From positions 62,324,195 to 62,388,194 of the forward strand of contig JAOANR010000003.1 of assembly GCA_030278955.1 (NCBI GenBank): a DNA stretch of 64,000 bases, given 5' to 3'. This document shows positions 11,188-22,854 of this stretch, piece after piece (the stretch's first letter is position 1; the number at the start of each line of letters is the position of its first letter). The translations under genes were made by a program, and so were the position numbers. This DNA is from Hygrophila difformis. Its lineage: Eukaryota > Streptophyta > Magnoliopsida > Lamiales > Acanthaceae. Below the pieces are notes generated by a model. That model was not told the DNA's origin and ran no database searches. It saw only the letters and a list, made by a program, of their open reading frames with translations.

Positions 11188-11892
11188 ATGCATATGATGC
11201 TCAACAATACACTACTACTCTTTGTATTCTTCTTCTTCTTCTTGTTCCAGCTTTCAGTACAATTATCTTCTTCTATTATTTTAGCCGCCGACCCCATCAT
11301 CCCCAATGATGATGCAGCAGCAGCAGCAGCCTCCTCCTCCTCTGATGACTACGACTTCATCCGCAGTGAATGCCGCCGTGCCACTCGCTACCCGGAACTC
11401 TGCATTCGTTCCCTCTACAACTACGCCCCCACTATCCACCTAAGCTCCCGGCAGCTGGCCCACGCCGCCGTCAGCGTCAGCCTTGTCCATGCCAAGTCCA
11501 CTGCCACCTTCATCTCCAACCTCCTCAATAATAAAACTAGCGGGGGTGGGGCCGTGGGGGATTGTGTGCAGAACATGGTGGACACGGTGGACAGGCTGAG
11601 CCGGTCGATGAAGGAGCTGGAGGAGATGGGTGGAGAGGACATGGCATGGCACGTGAGCAACGTGGAGACGTGGGTGAGCGCGGCCCTGACGGACGAAACC
11701 ACTTGTTGTGATGGACTAGCTGGGAAGGGCAACGGGTGGGTGGGCGGCGTGGAGATCAGTGCAATAATCAGGAGGAGAGTGAGGTGGTGTGCACGTGTCA
11801 CCAGCAATGCACTCGCACTCGTCAATCGCTTTGCCCAAACCACCACCACCACCACCACCAATGTTCTTCATGTTCAGCTTCACCACCCCTGA
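11188..11892 (+). CDS. Pectin methylesterase inhibitor / invertase inhibitor family protein
   Basis: A single-exon gene encodes 234 aa. Residues 1-34 form a secretory signal: a Phe/Leu-rich hydrophobic run, then Ser-Ile-Ile-Leu-Ala-Ala. A low-complexity Ala/Ser/Asp linker (36-54) follows, then a PMEI four-helix domain from about residue 57. The family's paired cysteines are visible at Cys62/Cys72 (FIRSEC and YPELC context) and Cys126/Cys173 or 174, with a further Cys201 in the last helix. The DFIRSEC..T.YP.LC start is typical of the family. The product is expected in the apoplast, where members block pectin methylesterase or acid invertase in a 1:1 complex; sequence alone does not tell which. 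The C-terminus has a short poly-Thr and a His tail. Translation could start at Met1, Met3 or Met4. Strong third-codon GC separates it from the surrounding AT-rich DNA. Confidence 0.9.
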   Translation: MHMMLNNTLLLFVFFFFFLFQLSVQLSSSIILAADPIIPNDDAAAAAASSSSDDYDFIRSECRRATRYPELCIRSLYNYAPTIHLSSRQLAHAAVSVSLVHAKSTATFISNLLNNKTSGGGAVGDCVQNMVDTVDRLSRSMKELEEMGGEDMAWHVSNVETWVSAALTDETTCCDGLAGKGNGWVGGVEISAIIRRRVRWCARVTSNALALVNRFAQTTTTTTTNVLHVQLHHP

Positions 11893-12226
11893 TTATTATT
11901 ATTACTATATTGTATTCACCTGCTGCTGCAGGAATATCTGGAATACATTAATAATATCTTTATTAGTTGATCTTGTTTCTACTACTACTGATCGAGTGTC
12001 TCTCTGATTTTGTGGCTGGCAATTATATTGGCTTCTGTAGTGTTTGATTTCTTTAATTTCACCAAGTATTACCGTTACAGTGGTTATCCATCTCCAGGGG
12101 AAGGGTCATCAATTTAAATAAATGATGGCAGCATTGGTAACACATACTACTATAATAACAAGTACTACTAATTAATACACTACAAACAGGGTGCTGAATG
12201 CTGACATGTTATTAATTAGCTCAATT

Positions 12227-12257
<31 letters not shown>

Positions 12258-12329
12258 CACAAAGAAAGAAAGAATTAAAAATAGGATCGGAAGGGGGTGG
12301 TATCCGTTTAATTAATACTACTCCGGTCT

Positions 12330-12368
<39 letters not shown>

Positions 12369-12894
12369 GAATTCTTTGTACGCACCGGTCGAGTAGACTA
12401 AACCGACAAAGTTTGCGACGTACAGTACACTACTACAACCTACGTAGAAGCTAAGCCAAGCCAGCTTAAACCAAATTGGAAGGGTCATCAATTCAAATGG
12501 TGGCATCATAAATTATACTACTACTACGTACTAGACGACTAGTCGTCTCGTCGTTGCTGTAATGCAGCATGCATATCCATGTCGTCGTTCTGGATCTCGA
12601 GCACATGCTCTATCACTCTGTCTGTCTGTCTGTCCACCCCTGAATAATATTAGAAGAAAATTATTACTAATAACTAAAGTTGGTTATAAATATGGGTGGC
12701 GTGTTTAATAAATTAAAACAAGTAGTAGTAGCCTAGTAGGAAATAGTATATACTTCTATCTGAGTATAGTTTTCACTTTTTGGTCATCGGTCATCATATA
12801 TGTTGCGATGGAGAATTGGAGAGAAGAATTTTGATAGGATGGGAGAAGACGACGACATTGTACTAGCTAGCTAGCTAGTGCATCTTAAGTACTA
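11893..12894. other. PMEI 3' flank with microsatellites
   Basis: This non-coding flank holds a poly-A run (about 12229-12256), a TA microsatellite (about 12332-12364) and TCTG repeats (about 12617-12633). The phrase GGAAGGGTCATCAATT occurs twice (about 12101 and 12478), suggesting a short dispersed duplication. I see no gene. Confidence 0.6.
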
Positions 12895-13153
12895 CTTCCT
12901 CCGTTCTCATTTAAATGCTCCGATTGCATAGTAGTAACTATTCATTGAGTAACTTTGATCAAATTTTTAACATAGTTCTATAATATAAAACATAGTCAAG
13001 TGAGATCTTGTTAGATTCGTCTAATCACGTAGTTTTAAAATATTAAATTTTTATAATTTTTACTTGTGTACAATTTGAGTTATAAACATTTAAAAATATA
13101 TATTGAACTGCGTGAAATACAAAAGCGAAGCATTTATATGAGAACTCAGGAAG
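12895..13153. mobile_element. Stowaway-like MITE
   Basis: A 259-bp AT-rich element with inverted ends CTTCCTCCGTTCTCAT and ATGAGAACTCAGGAAG, flanked by TA dinucleotides. Confidence 0.8.
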
Positions 13154-13455
13154 TATATCTTATTGGTAGTAGACTAAAGTTGATATATGATGATGAGTGA
13201 TGGTTGATGAATTGGTTTGGTCAATTGGCAATTGCTGCCTGGTGGGCGAGGAGGGGGGCACTGGACAGGGTACAACTTAAAAAGTGAAGTACAAGTAGAA
13301 CTACAAAGTATAAGTATTTCACATGGGCTTTCTTTTTTCTTTTTTTTTTTTATTTATTAAAAAAAAAAAAGAGCCATGTGAAGCCCAACTGCCGTATCAT
13401 TTAAAAAACCACTATTAGTCCTCGTAAATGACTGGGCTGGTTGGATATGCCCATT

Positions 13456-13504
13456 CTACTAGTATTTACAGTAACTAAGTACTCCACCCGCGCGCGATGC
13501 GCGG
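13456..13504 (-). mobile_element. Putative Helitron 3' terminus on the minus strand
   Basis: A perfect hairpin CCGCGC-GCGAT-GCGCGG (13488-13504) lies 25 bp from a CTAG (13459-13462). Read on the minus strand this is hairpin then CTAG, as at a Helitron end, but the spacing is longer than the usual 10-13 nt. Confidence 0.35.
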
Positions 13505-13593
13505 ATTGCATAGAAAAGAAATTATCGTATCAATCTAACACATGATTATAAAATTGCATAAAAGGTCCTGAAACATTTAAAATCAATCCCCTT

Positions 13594-13833
13594 TTACAAA
13601 CTTTCCGGATTTAGATGAAATAAAAAGCATTTGAGTCCTAACTTTGGTAGTCCACATAACCTCCAATTCATCTTCTTCTTGGCAGCAAATTTCTCGTATT
13701 GCACCTTCATTTGAACATTCTCCAATTCATCGAGGGTGCACCCTAAAATGTACTTTGGAACATACTCCAGTTCTGTGTTAACCTCGCTAAACTCAATCCA
13801 GTTTCTGATATTACATAAAAGGTCCTTTAACAT
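13594..13833 (-). pseudogene. Unidentified protein-coding fragment
   Basis: A minus-strand open stretch of about 79 codons has protein-like composition, with a Glu/Leu/Lys-rich middle segment around the phrase GCTLDELENVQMKVQYEKFA. It is surrounded by AT-rich non-coding DNA. A repeated phrase ATAAAAGGTCCT..AACATTTAAAAT flanks it on both sides (about 13558 and 13814). It may be cargo of the element whose terminus lies at 13456-13504. I do not recognise the family. Confidence 0.3.
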
Positions 13834-15214
13834 TTAAAATGCATATAAAATCTCCAAACATACGCATTTCATATAAATGCACTTTAGGGTTTATTTTTTT
13901 AGTAAATTTTAAAGTTAATATACTAAATATCCCGTTTAAATCTTCCAATTAATTCTTAATGAGATTTTACTATTCACTCCCATTTAAAAACATACGCCTT
14001 TCACTCTCAATTCACTCCCATTTAAAAACTATATATTATTGAAAATTTGGTGATGATTATCAATTGAAATCATGAAAGAATAGTGTCGATTAATTCTTCT
14101 ATAGGGATGGATGCGGACATGTCGATTAATTCTTCTATAGGGATGGACACGTCGATTATAAAAAAAATTAAAGAAAAAAACTTCCAAAAAAATTGTAATA
14201 CAAAAAGAACTAAAATAACTAAAATAACAATATTATGAAAAACAAAATTATAAAATTTCATAAATATTACGAAAGAAAAAAATTATAAATATTGTAAAAT
14301 TTCATATATAGAAATATTTAAACAAACTTTAATATATAAAATTTATACATCAAAAGGTTGATCCATTAGTTTTAGATTGTTAGTATACACTTCTTCATGT
14401 ATATATTAATTGTATTTCTTTGGGAAAAAAAAAATCAAATTTCGTATATAAAACAATCTCTACTGTAAAAACAATTGAGTAGGATTTATAATTACTTCGA
14501 TCATAAATCATACTTCAAAAAGCCATATAATCCAGTTTTGAAATAATATAAGATTTATAATTAGAAGTGCACCGAAATTGGCCAGTCCGCGGGCTAACCC
14601 ATTTAGGATCCTATCGATTAAATATTGGTTAATATTTGTTTCATAAATTAAATATATTGCACAACAGTCACCAAGCATTTAAATTATTATCTTTAATTGC
14701 AAATTAAATTTTATATATATTATAAAAATTTCATTTATAGAACATTTAATATACAATCTTTATAATTAGAAGTGGGCCTAAATTAGTCAGTCCTCAAATC
14801 CAACCACATTAAAAAAAAATTGCATTCCACATTCACAACACAAATTCATATATCTTGTCACAATCGTCGTCATCATCACTACAAATTATAATTTCAACCA
14901 TTGATAAATATGGTTTGTTCAAGAATAATCCTACTTTGCAAAAAAAAAATGTATATTTATAAATTCTACTAAAATTACTTTAAAATAGTCGAATAAATAT
15001 AGATATGAATTAATAAATAAACAAAAATTTATATATTATAAAACTTCAATTTATATATATTTAATATATAATCTTTGTAATTAAAAGTGAGCCTAAATTG
15101 GGTATCGCGATCAAAAAACTGAACAAATATAGAAAAATTATTGGTATTAATTTTATATACCTAAAAACAATCAATTTGAGCCTCAAGCAAATATTTTTCC
15201 GGCAACGAAAGAAA
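13834..15214. other. AT-rich intergenic DNA
   Basis: There is no gene signal. A tandem duplication of about 34 bp beginning GTCGATTAATTCTTCTATAG lies near 14086-14150. The rest is A/T-rich relic sequence. Confidence 0.6.
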
Positions 15215-15404
15215 CAATTTTTTTTCTATGTGAATATCAGGGTATCCCCAGATCTAACTGCATCCAAGACTAATCTCTCGAGGATCGGGTGTGCATTGAA
15301 GGGTTGTCTCTCCTAAAGCAGAATTCTGCATACACAAAGTCTCGAATCCGATATCTTTGCTTAAGCTACCAGAACCCCATACCACTCGGTCAACTGCGCT
15401 TGGT
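15215..15404 (-). mobile_element. tRNA-derived SINE
   Basis: Read on the minus strand the element starts ACCAAGCGCAGTTGACCGAG. It contains a pol III A box TGACCGAGTGG (15382-15392) and a B-box-like GGATTCGAGAC (15339-15349), about 33 nt apart. It has a body typical of plant Au-like SINEs (CCTCGAGAGATTAGTCTTGG) and ends in an A-rich tail (T run at 15218-15225 on the plus strand). Target-site duplications are not clear. Confidence 0.65.
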
Positions 15405-18095
15405 TAATAAAAGAAGCGTATTGTATTTTGATTGTACTTATTATTATATTTGTATTTTAAATCGTTTTAGAATTAGTTTGAAGTGTTAGTCATCCCCAAT
15501 TTATAAACTTATAACTATCAATAATATCTACAATTTATTTTGTGTTGTTAGTAATTTTTTTTTTCGGGGGATGTTGTTAGTAATTTTTAATTTAGATAAA
15601 TAAATAAATTGAATTATTAGTACCATGAAGATCTATATTCTATTTATATATAGATATTGGATACCATAAAGTTCGATATGTATTTATTAGTACCATGAAT
15701 ATCTATATTCTATTTATAAATAATTTACCATTATAAATTAATGGGATACATGATTGTTGTTTGTTCCTTTTTTTAGTTTTTTAAACTTTTGATTTATTGA
15801 AAAAAAAAATACTCCTATAAAGGGACACATGACTCAATACCATCAAGTTAATTTTTTTAGACTCAATGTCAGGGAAGATGTGGAGGCAGAAACATCACTA
15901 CCCATGTAATTTTGATTTTATGGGTTCTGAATTGTAATCATTAATTTTGGAATGCACATATTTTTCTTTCTCCTGGGGTAATAATATATTTAATTTGAAT
16001 ATATTTCCAAGTTATTTAAATTTTTAGGATTCCACAGACAATTATTATTTTATGAGTTCCCCAAATTCAAAGAAATTGAATGATTAACTTGTAGGGGATG
16101 ATCGATATGTTTGAATTTTAGATCTTAACTATTTTTATTTTTTTTTGCCCATGTAAGGAATATTAATAGTTGTACGTATATTTTTAATTATTAATGGTAA
16201 TCCCTGATATAATTTGGATTTGTTTCGTGGTAATTTTAATTTTTGAGATATAAGTAGGTAGTTTTTAGGGTAGTAATAAATATAATTTGCGTTTGTTCCC
16301 AACACAATTTAAATTTCTTAGATTTCCAAGATAATTTAAATAGGAGTTCCAAAAGTCAATTTATTATATTAGGTATTTGAAATCCTTGTCTTCTTTTATT
16401 TATTTATGATTTCATTTTGTCTTTTTTTTTATCTATTTATGATTCCTTTTGTATTTAAATAAAAGAAAAAGTAAGTTCTAAAGGAAATCATTGCACCAAA
16501 CATAACACAATAAACAAAATAAATTTAAAACGGTATTCTAAAAGGTAAAAGTTTTATTTGTTCTAACGTTAAAAGGTTAATGTCTATTTTTGCTAATAAA
16601 TTAGTTTGGTACTAATTATAAAATTTTAGAAAAATAGAAGTATTTTATTAAAGCTTGGTCTATATGTAAAAAACTTAAAAATATCAAAGTCCATACACGG
16701 TTTATTTTTTCATGTTAAATATAGTCGAGCGGTATTCTTTTATTATTATTATTATTAAATATTGAACTAAATAATCTTGTTTTTTCATGTTAGAATTATG
16801 GGAAGATTGTTGTTAATTGATTATGTAATAAGTTGGAGAAAAATAACGTCACATATATATTAGTGTTTTTATTTTTACTTTTTTGTATGCTTTCTCATTA
16901 AAAGAATTTTAAAAATTATTGTCATGGTGGTGATGATGACAAATTTATAATGTGATAGCTATTTAGTCATGGTGGAGTATTGCGTTTTGTTGTGAGATCT
17001 AGATGGACGTTGTCGCTAATGGTGGTGAGAGATGAGAAATTTATTTTATGATAATTATTTTGATGTTCGTTTATATTTTTTATCTTTTCATTTTTTGATT
17101 GACTAAATAATTTTGGGTTTTCTTTTGGAATTGCTATTAACTGAAAAATACCAAATAGAATGATAGATGGTTGAATTTCTCTACTTCAATTTGTAATTGA
17201 TTATCAATGCAAAATACGGAGTAGTAAAAATAGTAGGGTCTAAACTCTAAAGCAATGAATGTGCGAACAGTTTATGATTATTAACTCTTAAAAATTACTA
17301 TTGATTATTAACATTTGATAATTATTGCATGTATATCGAGAGAATACAAAGCTATAAAGTTGGGGAATACACCTATGATGTGTAAAGATAGACTTAATCA
17401 TTAAATTGGTATCGAGACCCACAAAATTTGTGAATAGATACAGTATACTATTGCCTTAATTTATATAAATGATGTTTGATTACAAATTGATTCTTTCAAA
17501 TTTTTAATTTCAATATACAATTTATAATTATATTTTTTATTATTTACTTCTAAATATAGTATTTACACTACTTACAAATGTATTTTAAAACTTTTGTGTA
17601 ATTTGTGGCGAAAAAAATTAGATCCAAATAATGTGACGTAATTAATTGAACGTAATGAATAAAGTGTTGAATATTATATTTATTATACAGTACTTGTTTT
17701 TTATAAAAAAAAGAAGGAAAAAATAAAGGGTAAGAGTTCAATAAATAAAATAAACCATATTATATTTGTATGCACCTCCATGGCATTTGTTCATGCTCCA
17801 AAACTTCCATCAAAAGTTATTGCAAAATAATCTTGGCATTTGTTCATGCACAGAAGCTAAAGATTAACCATCCGTCTTAAATGGTTTAACACAGAGTTAT
17901 GAGTAGATTGACAGTTCAAGTTTAACCAAAATTTTCCGTCGCAAAGATATATTAAAGGCCAATAACAGAAAGCTGCTAGCCTACTATATTACAGTACACT
18001 TGGAAACGTAACAGAGAGGAGACGTGCGTTAAATCAATATTGGTAAATGTTAAAGCCATAATGAACTTGACTTTTATTGAATATCATTTAACTAT
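15405..18095. other. AT-rich intergenic DNA
   Basis: There is no gene signal. The segment 15740-16060 is a diverged copy of a repeat also seen at 31215-31520 and 42930-43115. The 3' flank of the Gypsy insertion (from 31186) continues the same type of sequence. Confidence 0.6.
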
Positions 18096-18100
18096 TTCTA

Positions 18101-19464
18101 TGACAGCTCGTCGTGTAGCTGCAAAATTAAATTGATTCCAATGTCACCAAGTACAAAATAGATATAGTATAGCAGTGACAAGGGTCGAGTCCTCAGGGAT
18201 TGGATTGCAACATTTTCATAATATATACAATAGTTATAAAGGGGGGTTTTAGCATTGTCACAAGATTATGATATTAAAATTAAGAAAATGAAGAAATACA
18301 CAAGCAAGTAAATACCAAGATGAGTTCAAGAGCACAAGATTAAAAATATTGGTTTTTAACTTATGGAATTAAAAACCTCTAGTTCAAAGAATGATTTGGA
18401 ATGGCAATTGGAATAGATCATTGATGCATAAACATGATACAAGTTAATAAACCGGTTATAGTTGTCAGGTCCGCTTAGACAACCAACTTTTCCTTACAGA
18501 TTAGACAATTAAGGTACGCCCGTTAATTATCCCTAATCAAATCAACATTTCTAGGTACGCCCATAGAAAATATTGTTCAATTGCATTAGAATTTAGAAAA
18601 GCCCGATTCAAACCAATTACTACCTACGCGGAGTAATTTCCAATTTGATTACACAATTCCCCGGGAAGGAACTAATCAACCCGGTTACCACCTATTCAAT
18701 TCAAGTACAATTACGGATACCCAAATTAAATTGGCATTCAACTATTAATCTAGACAAATATTTGGATCCAAAAAAACATTCATCCAAATTAATAATCATC
18801 AACCCTAGATATAGAAATTGCATAAATATCAACAAACATCAAGTTTCATAGTTCACACATTACATCATCTCACAAATTCCAAAGCCATTCTTAATCAAAT
18901 CTTTAAACTAGAGAAAATGAAAAACTACTCTAAATCCATAGAAGAGAAAACAAAAGTAAAGAAGAGATATAACCAAATTGTGAATATGAAAGATGAGAAC
19001 TTGATTTGGCCTCCTCTCCTTCTTTCTTCTTCTTCTTCTTTCTTCCTCCTCTCTTTCTTTTCTTCTTTCTTTCCTCTCTTGTTTCCACCGTCCTCTCCTT
19101 TTCTTTTTATTCTTGCATTTTAGTTCAAATGTCCCTTTCAATCTTTGTTCTTTTCTCTTTTTTCTTCTCCTATTATTTTTGTTCTTTTCCTTCTTTTTAT
19201 TCTCCTACTCTTGCATGGTCCCTATCTTCAATAATGTAATGGCTTGGGCACATGGACTTGGGTCTTCTACCTAGTCATGGCCATGACTAGGGAAGTCATG
19301 GTTGCATGTTTATTTCTTTCTTTTCCACTTTGCTCAAAATTTTCCATTGCCATGCCATTTTCCTACAAACAACAAAACAAACACAACAAGAGTAAAGAGG
19401 TACCAAAACCACCATAAAATCATCCAAAATATATATCATTATCAAGCACAAATTCACATTATCA
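18101..19464 (-). repeat. 3' LTR of the Gypsy element
   Basis: It is 1,364 bp, with TG..CA ends on the plus strand. It has the same length as the other LTR, and no mismatch was found in the stretches I compared. The small ORFs inside (for example at 18645 and 18818) are chance frames duplicated in both LTRs. It contains a 20-bp perfect palindrome at 19271-19290. Confidence 0.95.
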
Positions 19465-19478
19465 AATTCCCCCACACC
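19465..19478 (-). other. Polypurine tract of the Gypsy element
   Basis: On the minus strand GGTGTGGGGGAATT abuts the 3' LTR, as expected for the plus-strand DNA primer. Confidence 0.8.
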
Positions 19479-20391
19479 TAAAGTATGCTTGCCCTCAAGC
19501 ATAGAGTCAAAAGAAACCAAATTAAATCATAGATAATTAAAATCAATAAGTCCATTCAAGTACAATCAAATTAATCCAACATCAAACACATTAAGCCAAC
19601 AACTCCCAAGGATAAAGTAAATGCACTCCTCTCAATATCAAGTGTGGTTGAAGAAATAAGCACTCAAGTGATAAATCAAAATGACAATCCCATAGGCTTG
19701 AATGAAAATCACATTTCCCATGCAAAGATATATTATCCAACATTAAGAATCAAAGGGTCTTTCAAGAGGGTTATAACGGGGCCATGGTTGGGGTAGGAAG
19801 AAAAAGGGAATAAAAAAGGCTAAAGTGAATGCAAGTACTTCCAAAGAGTCATCATAGAAAATTTCATAGCACATCATGGTTGTCAAACCAAAACAAAACC
19901 AAGAGGTTCAAAAGAACAAAGATTACCTCTATTCTATCCTCCCAAGGTTTTCTAAAAAAAAAAACAAACCAAAAGATCATCTATATACAATTTTCAAACA
20001 ATCCCAAAATTTCCAAAGCAATAAACCAAACAAAAACAAAACTTGCCAAACATATATCCCCTTTTATTTTTTTATTTTTATTTTTTTTTTTTATTATTTT
20101 TTTTTTTTTTTTTTTTCGTGAGCTTCAATAGCTTAGACATGTTTATTAGAGGAATTCAACAATCTGAAAAGCGCAGACGGAACTTCAACTCTATGTTCAT
20201 AACACTGAGGTTAGAGGAACACTTGTCAAGCTATATCCATCCACTGCTCTTGTATTTTTATTTTTTTTATTTTTTTTTTTATATATATTTTTTTTAGGGG
20301 AATATGTATATACAAACATTTTTTACAATCGACCAAGTACTACAAGAATCCAACAAAATACCTTGAGAATTCCAAAAGAACACAATTTCTA

Positions 20392-20438
<47 letters not shown>

Positions 20439-21124
20439 AACCGACACAAAAATTCAACCATAATGACTTATGAAAGTACTCCAATCACTAGGGTTCGAAA
20501 GCAATGTTATGACAAAAAGAAAAGGCTTAATAGGCTAAGGGTTATATATAAACAAAGAAAATGGATAAAAGGCTCAAAGTGGAAAACTAGGGATAGAAGT
20601 ATGGGTTAAGGCCAACAAGAAGGCTAAAAAAAAGTTTATCCTAATGCCCTTATCATGTTCAGAATATTGGATTCAATCAATGCAAGTTCAACATGTATAA
20701 TCATTCAAATTCTAGAATGTCAAAATGATTATCACATAATTCACACAAGAAAGAAATTTCCAAAAGCTTGTGATAAGTGTATTTTTCTTTTAGAAACAAC
20801 AAGCATTTTGGAAAGAGGCTCAGATTCTCACATAGGTTCACAAAATAGTTGGCTTCACATGTTCAATGCCAGACATCATCAATCATATTCAAAAGACTTG
20901 TCAACTTAAACCTCATAGATTCAATTCAGTCATGTATTCACATCAATTGCTCAAAAATCCACACAAAATAGCTTCAAAAATTTTTTTTTTTTAAAATTTT
21001 CACAGAAAATGCAAGCAATACCATTTCCCTCCCCCACACCTAAATGCAACATTGTCCTCAATGTATGTAAAAGAGTAAAGAGAATAGGACTTCCCTGGAA
21101 TCGGTGGGGTTGCCAAGGTGTGGC
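19479..21124 (-). other. Non-coding 3' region of the Gypsy element
   Basis: About 1.65 kb lies between the third ORF and the polypurine tract. Long T tracts occur at about 20064-20116, 20258-20295 and 20394-20436 (A tracts on the element's sense strand). A second copy of the polypurine-tract motif lies at 21022-21045. I see no convincing ORF. Confidence 0.6.
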
Positions 21125-22471
21125 TCACTGGCGAGCAGGGGGTGGTGGTGGTGGTATGTTGAAGTGGTGGACAATAGCTTTGAGGGCATCTTTCATTTCC
21201 TTCAGTTCTTCTTTCACTCCCTTTAGCTCTTCCTTCTGTTGTGCTAACTCCTCATTTAATTGATCAAATCGGGCCTGGAAGTAGGTGGAAGGTGGGCTTG
21301 GAGTGTCATCCTCCGATGGAGAAGTATGTGCAGGTGCTGGAAGTGTAAGAAGTGGTTGTGCATCACGGCTTGAGGAAGGTGTGTCTGTGCTTGAAATTGG
21401 TTGGTTATTGAAGTACAATTGCCCTTTTTCAGCTGTAATCACTTGCAATGTCTTCAGGCAAGCGATGTCAAGGGGTGCTGGAAGGCATGCCTTGTGCAAT
21501 GAAAGAGAAGCAAGATAGGAATCAGAGACATCAGAAATTAAGCCTAAATTAAGTGCCAAATGTGTGATATAAGAGCCATGAATTAGATTCCTCCCTTTCG
21601 TGGTGAGAACAGTAGCAAATTCCATAGCAATCCAATAGGCAAAATTGAGACGAACTTTATATATCATTGCCCACAATGCATATAGCCCTGCTTTGGCTAC
21701 ATTACTGGCGCCTTCTTTCCTGCCCAAAAGATTGAATGCGATGAATTTGTACATAAACTTTAATGCTCCATTTTTTATAGTGTTAGATTTTGCATGAGTG
21801 TACGTGAATGGGAATAGAGGCTCTGAGGAGATGGTATTCCAGAAATCCCAAAATTTATATGAAAAGTTATCATGGTAATCACACAGACTTCCTAAGTAAT
21901 CCACACTCGTGGCTTCCTCTTCAGTAATCACTCCTAAAGCTAGATTGAAATTAGTTAATGAATGAGAAAAAGTTTTGTTCATCAATCTAAATTGTATAAC
22001 ATTGGGAGTGTTAAGATCAAATGTAGAGGGCAATTTGAACTCAAAAGTAGAATAAAACTCAAGCACGAGTTCAGAAATTGCCGGCGCATTCATGGAAGCA
22101 AGCCTTGACCAACCTATGTTAGATAAATATGTGTGTACCTGGTCGGTGATTTTCAATTTCTCAAGAGTGGGGTAATGGATACTTTTACCTGTGATGATGT
22201 TCCTTTTACTCTCTTGACACTTAATATACCTCTCTTGATCTTTCTCTTTTGTGAATTTGAGGAACCCTCCAATGGTTTGTTCAACCGCCATTTGCCTAGC
22301 CTTGGCACGTGACCGTTGTCCAGTTGTAGAAGTAGAAGGCCCTTGGACAAAGATGGTGGGTATCAAGTTTGGGGGTGTGGTTTTCTTTTTCCGAATGTTG
22401 CTTTTGGACTTGGCAATTTGTGTACCACTTTTTGAAGAAGTGGCCTGAGCTTTTCCTTTTTCTTTACCCAT
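21125..22471 (-). CDS. Third ORF of the Gypsy element (ATHILA ORF-1-like / putative plant transposon protein)
   Basis: The ORF encodes about 448 aa, starting at the ATG 22471-22469 (MGKEKGKAQ). The upstream in-frame codons would be removed by splicing if the AG at 22478-22477 is used, which leaves 5 nt before this ATG. The N-terminus (to about residue 70) is Lys/Ser/Thr-rich and looks nuclear-targeting or nucleic-acid-binding. A globular domain follows, with phrases such as IGWSRLAS..A..ELVLEFYSTFE and later LKFMYKFIAFNLLG. A Ser/Pro linker, a short Glu/Lys coiled coil (QQKEELKGVKEELKEMKDAL) and a Pro-rich tail end it. No signal peptide or transmembrane helix is evident, so 'envelope-like' would be a position-based name only. 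The domain resembles those of the Copia third ORFs at 38264-40402 and 56704-59121. Its function is unknown. Confidence 0.8.
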   Translation of the reverse strand: MGKEKGKAQATSSKSGTQIAKSKSNIRKKKTTPPNLIPTIFVQGPSTSTTGQRSRAKARQMAVEQTIGGFLKFTKEKDQERYIKCQESKRNIITGKSIHYPTLEKLKITDQVHTYLSNIGWSRLASMNAPAISELVLEFYSTFEFKLPSTFDLNTPNVIQFRLMNKTFSHSLTNFNLALGVITEEEATSVDYLGSLCDYHDNFSYKFWDFWNTISSEPLFPFTYTHAKSNTIKNGALKFMYKFIAFNLLGRKEGASNVAKAGLYALWAMIYKVRLNFAYWIAMEFATVLTTKGRNLIHGSYITHLALNLGLISDVSDSYLASLSLHKACLPAPLDIACLKTLQVITAEKGQLYFNNQPISSTDTPSSSRDAQPLLTLPAPAHTSPSEDDTPSPPSTYFQARFDQLNEELAQQKEELKGVKEELKEMKDALKAIVHHFNIPPPPPPARQ

Positions 22472-22476
22472 GTGTC

Positions 22477-22854
22477 CTGCACGCAGAAAATTACCACACA
22501 ACAAAGTAGTCTCCACACACAATAAACAATTTGCACAAGACAGGTTTTCAATTAATTCTCACTAATTGCACAAAATGACAAAGACAGAGACAGATTTCCA
22601 ATTTCCAATCTCATACAAAACACCAATTTTGTCAAATCCAACAACAAAAAGTATGTCAATTTGCCCTTTTCACAGTACCAATTCTCAAGACATCACAGTA
22701 GATATTCAACTTTGAAAATTCAATTGACACAAATATATCATAGTAAATCCAGAAAATCTAGAGCATGTTCTTCTTGCATTTTCACCAAACAAGAGATATC
22801 AAAGAAACACAATTACCACAGTCCATTGCTTCATAAAAATTGAAATGATATTAC
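22477..22854 (-). other. Predicted intron upstream of the Gypsy third ORF
   Basis: On the minus strand a donor GG|GTAATATC (22854) and an acceptor TTTTCTGCGTGCAG (ending 22477) enclose a 378-nt U-rich, low-GC segment. It sits between a very GC-rich exon-like region and the coding ATG. The composition shift at both edges is typical of plant introns. Confidence 0.55.

Noticed and set aside
11421..11861. Minus-strand ORF opposite the PMEI gene
   Set aside because: It is an antisense shadow caused by GC-rich codons; it has no family features, while the plus strand has a clear PMEI domain.
18645..19239. Small ORFs in the Gypsy LTR
   Set aside because: They are duplicated exactly in the other LTR, low in complexity and lie in regulatory DNA; chance frames.
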